A stretch of 9,374 nt of DNA. It comes from an uncultured Bacilli bacterium. GTDB lineage: Bacteria; Bacillota_I; Bacilli_A; RF39; UBA660. The stretch covers positions 1-9,374 of the forward strand of contig CANRPL010000057.1 in assembly GCA_947632495.1 (NCBI GenBank), given 5' to 3'. Under the pieces are notes generated by a model. The model ran no database searches and was not told where the DNA came from. It worked only from the letters and a program-made list of their open reading frames with translations. This document shows, in pieces, positions 1 to 7,200 of the stretch (position 1 is the stretch's first letter; every line of letters begins with the position of its first letter). The position numbers were made by a program, and so were the translations under genes.

Positions 1-144
1 TACACGTACATTTGATAGTGAATGATAGTTCTTTTTATATGCACTAGTAAGTGCCAAAGTCATGGCATCTACAACAAAGTCAATAGGAATATCTTTTTCT
101 TTAACTAGAGAATCTAGTGCCTCTTTAAAAGCTTTACTATCCAT
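1..144 (-). CDS. nusA: Transcription termination/antitermination protein NusA, N-terminal 48 residues (cut by window edge)
   Basis: NusA binds RNA polymerase and modulates pausing, termination and antitermination. Only the first 48 codons lie in the window. They read MDSKAFKEALDSLVKEKD, then a stretch ending LALTSAYKKNY and a terminal NVRV, which matches the conserved NusA N-terminus (an ExxxALxxLxxEKxI helix followed by AL.SAYKKN). The ATG is at 144-142, with an AAGGATGTG ribosome binding site whose bases are the last codons of rimP. The rimP stop ends 1 nt before this ATG, so the two genes are tightly coupled. rimP-nusA is the usual order in bacteria, normally followed by infB, which would lie to the left of the window. 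The rest of the protein (S1, KH domains) is not visible, so its integrity cannot be judged. Confidence 0.93.
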   Translation of the reverse strand, partial: MDSKAFKEALDSLVKEKDIPIDFVVDAMTLALTSAYKKNYHSLSNVRV

Positions 145-145
145 T

Positions 146-400
146 TTATTCACATCCTTTCTCTTTAGAGCAAACATCTAAAATATAAGACTCTTCAATC
201 AAATCCGCTTCATCCAAAAGAGGATTAATGATATTGCTTACAGTGACACAGTCCTCCACATCAATAACGCCATCTTTGGTAATAATAACGCGTAAAAATT
301 GATTTCCATCTTCTTTGACATAACAAACTTCATCAATATTATAACCAGCTTCTGTGACTGGCTTTTTGATTAAATTAGTTACTTCATCAATAATATTCAT
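146..400 (-). CDS. rimP: Short RimP (ribosome maturation factor), N-terminal domain only, 84 aa
   Basis: RimP assists maturation of the 30S ribosomal subunit. Family hallmarks seen here are an N-terminal helix followed by GYNIDEVCYVKEDGNQFLRV (compare the family pattern E.V.VE.V.EG...LRV.ID), then GVIDVEDCVTVSNIINPLLDE and an ending YILDVCS that aligns with the family's Y.LEVSSPG. The protein stops after six more residues (KEKGCE), just where the usual SPG.ERPL linker and the C-terminal SH3-like domain should begin. Usual length is about 150 residues. An in-frame ATG at 415 would add MYGGF, but it overlaps the Shine-Dalgarno sequence (TGGAGG, 410-405) that serves the ATG at 400, so I start at 400. 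nusA begins 1 nt after the stop, leaving no room for a frameshifted C-terminal remnant. The gene is first in the visible operon, with a promoter and leader hairpin upstream. Confidence 0.85.
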   Translation of the reverse strand: MNIIDEVTNLIKKPVTEAGYNIDEVCYVKEDGNQFLRVIITKDGVIDVEDCVTVSNIINPLLDEADLIEESYILDVCSKEKGCE

Positions 401-404
401 AAAA

Positions 405-410
405 CCTCCA
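405..410 (-). promoter_or_regulatory. Shine-Dalgarno site deciding the rimP start
   Basis: TGGAGG on the minus strand lies 4 nt upstream of the ATG at 400-398. The alternative in-frame ATG at 415-413 overlaps the first bases of this site and has no comparable site of its own, so the shorter rimP product is preferred. Confidence 0.75.
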
Positions 411-420
411 TACAAATATT

Positions 421-443
421 AAAGAGTGGTTTTACCACTCTTT
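421..443 (-). promoter_or_regulatory. Leader hairpin in the rimP-nusA 5' UTR
   Basis: A perfect 10-bp stem, AAAGAGTGGT against ACCACTCTTT, closes a 3-nt loop. It lies between the minus-strand promoter (-10 at 467-462) and the rimP Shine-Dalgarno site, so it would form near the 5' end of the rimP-nusA mRNA. It could stabilise the 5' end or act as an attenuator. Minus-strand RNA leaves the stem as CTCTTTAATATT, a weak U-tract, so strong termination is not expected. Function is inferred only from position. Confidence 0.6.
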
Positions 444-461
444 TGCTCAATTACTGAAGTT

Positions 462-490
462 ATTATACCATACTTTTTTTATTTTTCATA
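462..490 (-). promoter_or_regulatory. Probable sigma-A promoter for rimP-nusA (extended -10)
   Basis: The minus strand carries TGG followed by TATAAT (467-462), a perfect -10 hexamer with the TGn extension. The hexamer 17 nt upstream (TATGAA, 490-485) is a poor -35 box, which is typical of extended -10 promoters, and the region upstream is A-tract rich on this strand. Predicted transcription start is near 455, giving a leader of about 55 nt that includes the 421-443 hairpin. Confidence 0.6.
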
Positions 491-518
491 CTTTTTTATA
501 ATTTTTTATACTTTTTTT
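474..518. other. Phased T-tracts between divergent promoters (predicted curved DNA)
   Basis: Runs of five to seven T begin at about 474, 482, 492, 502 and 512, separated by short ATA/CATAC steps. The spacing of 8, 10, 10 and 10 bp is close to one helical turn, the known requirement for intrinsic A-tract curvature. The block lies just upstream of both the rimP and the protease promoters, where A-tracts can also act as UP-like elements or sites for nucleoid proteins. The phasing is visible; the role is inferred. Confidence 0.5.
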
Positions 519-526
519 GTTATAAT
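498..526 (+). promoter_or_regulatory. Probable sigma-A promoter for the CPBP protease gene (extended -10)
   Basis: TGT immediately followed by TATAAT (521-526) makes a consensus extended -10. The -35 position (498-503, ATAATT) is poor. The predicted start, near 533, gives a leader of about 19 nt before the ATG at 552. This excludes use of the upstream in-frame ATG at 426 by this promoter. Confidence 0.6.
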
Positions 527-536
527 TATTAGTAGT

Positions 537-542
537 GAGAGG
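537..542 (+). promoter_or_regulatory. Shine-Dalgarno site for the CPBP protease
   Basis: GAGAGG lies 9 nt upstream of the ATG at 552. An ATG at 544 is out of frame. The site supports a 228-residue product rather than the longer 426 start. Confidence 0.6.
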
Positions 543-551
543 AATGATATT

Positions 552-1238
552 ATGCAGCGAAAAAAAGATATTATTATCGGTATTTTAGGGATCTTTATCT
601 ACTTTGCTTGTAGTAGTTTTATTGTTCCAATATTAAGTATCTTTAACATTGATCCTAGTACATGGTCAACAACCCAGGTATTTGCCTTTAACATAATCTA
701 TGAACTAATAACACTAATTATTATTGCCTTATTATTAAAAGATACGTTAAAAGTTCATTTTAGTGAATTTTATCAATATGGGAAAAAGTTGATTGCTAAA
801 TTTATTCCCTACTGGTTTACTATGTTAGGCTTAACCATTTTTGTCAATCTAATACTTAATTACTTGACACAAGACATTGCTCAAAATCAACAACAGGTAC
901 AACAACTATTTGACATTAACCCTATCGCAACGATGATTCTAGCCTGTCTAATTGCTCCCTTTTTAGAAGAGTTTGTTTTCCGTTTATGTGTTCAAAAAAT
1001 ATTCGGAAAATCCAAATACTTGTTTATTGTTTGTTCTGGATTACTCTTTGGTCTATTACATGTCATAGGAAGCGCTACAACATTTTATGAATGGCTATAT
1101 ATTATTCCATACAGTATTCCAGGTTTCATCTTTGCCTATACATTATATAAATCGCATAACATTTTTGTACCAGTTAGTTTACATATGATTCATAATAGTT
1201 TTACATTCTTACTACAAATAGTAACTACTTTACTATAA
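552..1238 (+). CDS. CPBP-family intramembrane metalloprotease (CAAX/bacteriocin-processing type), 228 aa
   Basis: Predicted multi-pass membrane protein of the CPBP (Abi/Rce1-like) family, intramembrane proteases some of which mature peptides or give bacteriocin self-immunity. The three family motifs are present: EEFVFR (E139, E140, R144), FGLLH (F166, H170) and HMIHN (H211, H214, N215), so the active site looks intact. Hydrophobic segments lie at about 7-30, 43-62, 83-103, 124-142, 156-172, 180-198 and 203-222. Length is normal for the family. I start at 552 because GAGAGG (537-542) precedes it by 9 nt and a consensus extended -10 ends at 526. An in-frame ATG at 426 would give a 270-residue version, but it lies upstream of that promoter and its extra 42 residues are encoded by the T-tract region. 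The gene is monocistronic, divergent from rimP and closed by the 1242-1275 terminator. The substrate is unknown; no bacteriocin gene is adjacent. Confidence 0.88.
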   Translation: MQRKKDIIIGILGIFIYFACSSFIVPILSIFNIDPSTWSTTQVFAFNIIYELITLIIIALLLKDTLKVHFSEFYQYGKKLIAKFIPYWFTMLGLTIFVNLILNYLTQDIAQNQQQVQQLFDINPIATMILACLIAPFLEEFVFRLCVQKIFGKSKYLFIVCSGLLFGLLHVIGSATTFYEWLYIIPYSIPGFIFAYTLYKSHNIFVPVSLHMIHNSFTFLLQIVTTLL

Positions 1239-1241
1239 TAT

Positions 1242-1275
1242 AAAACCTTATCGTAATTTGCGATAAGGTTTTTTT
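1242..1275. terminator. Bidirectional intrinsic terminator between convergent genes
   Basis: A perfect 12-bp stem, AAAACCTTATCG (1242-1253) and CGATAAGGTTTT (1261-1272), closes a 7-nt loop. On the plus strand it continues into a T run to 1275; on the minus strand the stem ends in TTTTA. It lies 3 nt after the protease stop codon and 12 nt beyond the stop of the giant surface-protein gene, so it can serve both. Confidence 0.92.
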
Positions 1276-1287
1276 ACATTTTATGGA

Positions 1288-4200
1288 TTAAGATTTCTTG
1301 GCTTTATATCTAATTAGGATTAAAAGCATTCCAAAAGTAGCAATACCAGTAATAACAATTATAACAAAGTACTTAACGATACTATCCGAAGTATTAGGTA
1401 TTTCAATATCACGATTGTTAACAATTTTAACGTTAACATTTTCTGTTATTGTTCCTTCTTGGTTTTCATAGGTCGTCTTATAACCATTTTGATTAGCTTC
1501 AATCTCTTCAACACTATAAGCGGTATCATATGGTATATCTTCAATAGTGATTGCTTCGCCACCACTTAATTCAATTCGGCCAATATAGGCACCATCTTTT
1601 TGTGTAAATTCAATTAATCCATCTTCATGATTTTCACCTATAAAGGAATAAATGTTTTTAAATGGAGCATCTGGATTAGGTGTTAATGTTATCTCAAAAG
1701 TCCATTTGCGACTGGTTTCAACATCAACACCAGTCACTTCTTTCTTTAATGTCAAAGTATGAGCAGAATAATTTTTGTTGTAAACTTCAACTTTAACATC
1801 ATCTTTAGCGATAGTTCCACTTGTTTTACCTACAAATGTCGTAACATAACCATTTTGATTAGCTTCTATTTCTTCAACTTGATAAGTAGCACCTTCTGGT
1901 AAATCTTTAATTGTTACTTCTTCATTAGCTTTTAATTGGATTGTTCCTGTATATTTACCATCAGTTCCTTTAGTTAAATCAATATTTCCTTTAGTGCTGT
2001 CGGATTTTACATATTCATAACTACCATTTAAGGCTTGTTCTTTTGGACTAGTTAAAGTTATTTTAAAGGCCCAGAAAGCTTCAACATCCCCTAAATTTCC
2101 ACTAACGTTTTTCTTAATAGTTATACTATGTTTACCCAATTTTATATTCTTGTAATTAACACTTGTTGTTGGAGTAGTTAATGTACCATTAGTGTTGTTA
2201 CTTACTTGTGTTATATATTCATCTTGGTTAGCTTCTATCTCTACTACTTTGTATTTAGTATTTTCTGGCAAACCTTTAATTGTAACATTTTGACCATGTT
2301 TTAAAGTTAATCTTCCAACACTACTTCCATCGGCTTGTTTTGTAAATGACATAATGCCACTGATGCTTCCTTCATAAATATATTCATTCAATAAAGTTAC
2401 ATAAGTATCTGGTACCAAAGTTATTTCGAATGTCCAATTTTTATTCTTATCTCCTCTTTCGCCAGCTACTTCTTTACTGATTTGTAAATCATGATGACTT
2501 GGCTTTTTATTGATGAAACGTACAGAAGGGGCTAAATTATCCATTAGTTTACCTTCCGCATCACCATTGATAACCTTGATATAATCACTTACTTCCTCTT
2601 CAACTTTATACGTTGTTCGTTCTGGCAAGTCATTTATCGTTACACTTTGACCATGCTTTAAGGTTACTTCGCCAACATAACTACCACCATCTGGTTTGAA
2701 TGTTATCTCTCCTTGAGATTTAGCCGTTACACCATCAATACTACTTCCACCTATATAACTATATTTATCTTTGACAATTATATCGTTTTCGGGAGTTAAA
2801 GTTATTTTAAAGGTCCATTCTTTATTCTTATCACCTGCACTACCTTGAACTTCTTTACTAATTGTTAAGGTGTTAGTTGATAATTTAGTATTAATAAACT
2901 TAACTTGAGGAGCTTCACCAGTTAACTCGCCTTTTGTATTATTGCTTGTCGTTGTTACATAACCATTTTGATTAGCTTCTACTTCGGTTACTTCGTATTG
3001 TGTTTTTTCAGGAATATCCTTGATTGTAATACTTTGACCATGTCTTAAGGTTACATTACCACTATAACTACCGTCTCCATTAGCTGTTAAACTTAATGTG
3101 CCATCAGTCTTCTTAATTACACCATCAATACTACTTCCTACATAATTATAACTATTCTTTAGTGTTATGTCAGTATCAGGGCGTAAAGTTACTTTGAAAG
3201 TAAAGTCTTTATCTTGTTCACCTTTTAATCCGGTTACTTCTTTACTGATAATTAAATCATGTTTAGTTGGCTTTTTATTAGTAAAATTAATAATTTCTAT
3301 ATCTTTACTTAATACACCAGCTACAGTACCAGTTACTTTAGTAATATACTCGTTTTGGTTAGCTTCCACTTCTTCTACCTTATAAGTAGTTCTTTCAGGT
3401 ATATTACTAATTATAACACTTTGACCATGTTTTAAAGTTATAGTACCACTATAACTGCCATCATCATTAGCTGTTAAACTCAATGTACCATCAGTTTTTT
3501 TAGTTATCCCATCAATACTACTTCCAGTATATGGGTAACTATTATCTAATTTTACATCAGTCGCTGGTGTTAAAGTTACCTTGAAAGTAAACTCTTGTTC
3601 TTTATTACCAGCACCACCTATTACTTCTTTACTGATTTGTATTTTATGTCTTGAATATTTCGTATTAACGAATGTTACAGCATTATCTTTACCATCTTCA
3701 GTTGTTAATTTTCCACTAGCATCAGTATAAGTTGTTATATAATCTTCCGTATTAGCCTCTAATTCTTTAACGTTATAAGTTGTTCCTTCAGGAATTCCTT
3801 TGATCGTTATTTTATCATTATGTTTCAACTTAATTGTTCCTTTATATGTACCAGCTTCTTCAGCTAAAGTAATCTTACCATCTTTAGTTCCTGTATACAT
3901 ATATTCATTAGCTAACTTAACATTAGTTTCAGGTGTTAAGGTTATTTCAAAAGTAAATTCTCTTTCTTTTTCACCTAAATTACCGGTTACTGTTTTACTA
4001 ATTGTAATATCTTGACGAGCATATTTAATATTTTCAAAACTTACTTTAGTTTCTGCTTCCACTAGAGAACCTTTAGCGTTATCTATTTTCGTTTCATAAT
4101 TATTTAAATTAGCTTCTTGTTCAGTTATTTCATATAAAGTATTCTGTGGTAAGCCTTTAATTTTTAAACTTTGTCCATGTTTTAAAGTTACAGTGCCGAT

Positions 4201-7200
4201 ATAGCTATTATCTAATTCAGTCGCAACAAAAGTTATCTTACCATTGTCTTTTTTAGTTACACCAGCAATTGAACTTCCTTCATAACCATATTCGCTCTTT
4301 ATTTCATCTTCGCCTGTTGGTGTTACTTTTACGATAAAGGTAAAATCTTTATCCTTTTCACCAGCGCTTCCGCTTACAGTCTTACTGATTGACAAGTCAA
4401 CTGGTGTATAGTAATAGAAACGATTAATAAAGTGTGTAGCGTTAGTCTTACCTGATTCGGTATGACCAGTTACTTTATTAGTATCGGCCTTAACTGAAGT
4501 ACTGTTTAAAGTTTCCAACTCAATACGATCAATATTAATCTTTTTAGTTGTTTTTTGTTCTTCCGTTAAATTTTCAGTAACTTCATAATCTGTTCCCGAC
4601 TCAATTCCCACTAGCATAACACCTTCATCATGCTTTAATGAAATTTGAGCAACATTAGCTTTTTGAGTATCCCAATTAGTTTGTGGCCAACTATCTGGCT
4701 TTTGTTCGGGACGATTCTTATATCCAAAATATAATGTAGTTGTTAAATATTCTGTTTTAGTCAAATACTTTGAACTAATTTGCGCAACGCCCTCTTTAGT
4801 TGAATCTAGATGTGAAATAACGAATTCTTTAACTTTGGTATGAGAATTGCCTGTTTGATCCCAAGCTCCGCTATCATAAGCATTTTTTGGGACAAGTGAT
4901 ACTTCATCAATCCAGAAATCAATTGATCCAACATTATTCTCGCCACCAGCTTGAGCATATTTTACTTTATCAGTAGATTCCATTTCACTTGGATTATTTA
5001 CGTATGTTGTTCGGCCAGAGCGTTTTAAAGTGACGCCACTATCATTATCTTCAGCCGAATATACTCTAAAGGCAAACTCATTTAAGCCTGATGCTCTAGT
5101 CGTCAATGTTTGACCTAAGAAAACATAGTAATCTTGACCATCTTTATTATATACGTACAAACTATTGTCTGGATTTTGAAGTAAGCCGTCATTATTTGTT
5201 ACCGCATCAATCGTACTAATTCTTAATTGCCATTTGCCACTAAACTGATTTTTATGCATCTTAACAACACTGAAGTCCCCTTCACGATTTTCAACATAAA
5301 TATCAAAAGCAAATTCTTCATCTTTATATGTCTCATCAGGATTTTTCCCAGCAATTTCTACTTCTTTAGTTACCAATAAGCCTGTATCTTTAATAGTAAC
5401 ACGTCCATTATTGCCTAAATAGTCATTAATAATAATGTTATCTGGATCATCCTCTTCCATCTCACCAGTTGTATTTGGACTTACTGTAGGCAAATAATAG
5501 TTATTAGCTGTTTCCGTAAGGTTAGCACTTTTAGCACGACGGCTTTGAGCCATATCACCAACACGTAATCCGCCTGGACGAGTAGCCAAAACCCAATCAT
5601 CAGAAGTTACAGGCTTTTCAGCATTAGCATCATACGTAATCCATTCATTTAATTTTTTACTATACCAGCATAGGTAATCCCATGCTAAAACATTATCACC
5701 TGATATACCAGAACCAAATTCTTCACCATAACGCGCTACCGCTAGATAAGTTGGTTTTGTTGAACCTGGTATATAATAATCAGTTATCATATAATACCAT
5801 TTATCAGACTTTAATTGACTTTTTTCTTTAACTTGTGTATGTGTTGCTTTAAAAGCATTAACATCATCTAATGCTGATAAAGGTATCTCTTTATATGTAC
5901 CGTTAGATTGAATTTCTTCACCATCGTTAACTTCAAATATCTCTAGTGGTTTTTGAAAACTGTAATATTTATTAGCCCCACTTGCTGAGAATGATAAGTT
6001 AGCATCTCCTCTTGTACGATACTCTTCAACATCAGTTATATAATCTTTATATGTAGTCGCACTATAATAGTTAGAATAGAAGTAAATGTTATCACCATTT
6101 CTATTCTTCTTTAAATACTCTGGGCTTAATTTAGCTACATCAACATCTAAACCATCTTCGGTTATAATGTTGTCTTGTAAACCGACACCATAGAACAACC
6201 TTAATGGCGTTGACTCATCCTTTCTATTTAAGTTAGTCTCAAATGATCTTACACCATTTTCATCCATCGTTACAGTTGCAACCTGAAGTGGAACTGCATT
6301 GACTGGAATATTGACACGTAAAGCTTCATCATAACCTAAATCAATTGTTCCTTCGCCATCAGCTTGATAATCTTCGGAATCCTCTATCCAAATACGAATA
6401 TCGCTTAAACGATAAACGCCTGGATTACCTTCCGTTAATTCTGTTGGGCGATCACCATAAGCTGAATTCCAACGAAGAACATTTCTTTCAGTTGAATTTT
6501 CAGCAAAACGATATACTATATATTTAATATTTTTTAAATCATCCGGTAAATCTTCAGGTTCTGAAATTTTAGAATCAGATAAAGTTGGAAGAAATGAAAG
6601 CGCTGTTTGATAATCTAAATAATAAATATTACCATCTTCCCATTTACCATCGTTTTCATTAGCTCCCATAAATGTTGCTGTTTCAGGATCACTAGAAGTG
6701 TACCAACCAGCCTGCATTGCTTTATGACCTTGTTCAGCTGGCTTATTCTTTTTCATCCATGCATCATTAAAATGGAAATCGTAAACAGCTGTCTTAACTA
6801 TACCATGCATTTGTCCAAATAATAACATTGCCATGTCATAATCTGTACCGTCAAAGTTTACAGCCTTATTTTTAACAGACATATAAAGTCCTATTGGATC
6901 AGTGTAGGTAATAGAATCAGAAATGCCTGCATCATTTTGACCACGTACTGGTTCAAATACCGTTCCTTGAATTAAAGTATAAATCTCATCAAAAACAGAT
7001 TCTAAATAAGCACCATCCCTAATATCAAAATAACGGTTGTTAAACTTAAGGTCATCCATCGAAGTTAAATCAATCTTGGCAAAAAACTCTTTTGTATATT
7101 TAGGATTTGGATCTGTAAGGCCAGATGAAGCATCAAAGATAGGATTCGCACTGTTTCGCTTAACAGCTTCTTCGACGTCACTTCCATCATTTCTCGTTCT

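Noticed and set aside
401..415. rimP start at the ATG at 415
   Set aside because: This ATG overlaps the Shine-Dalgarno site of the ATG at 400, and the family N-terminus fits the later start.
421..443. Hairpin as a classical intrinsic terminator
   Set aside because: No gene on either strand ends into it. The plus strand has no gene upstream, and the minus-strand U-tract is interrupted; a leader structure fits better.
426..551. In-frame upstream extension of the CPBP protease from the ATG at 426
   Set aside because: It lies upstream of the consensus -10 at 521-526 and is encoded by T-tracts giving a run of Phe/Ile/Tyr. The ATG at 552 has its own GAGAGG site and a normal family N-terminus.
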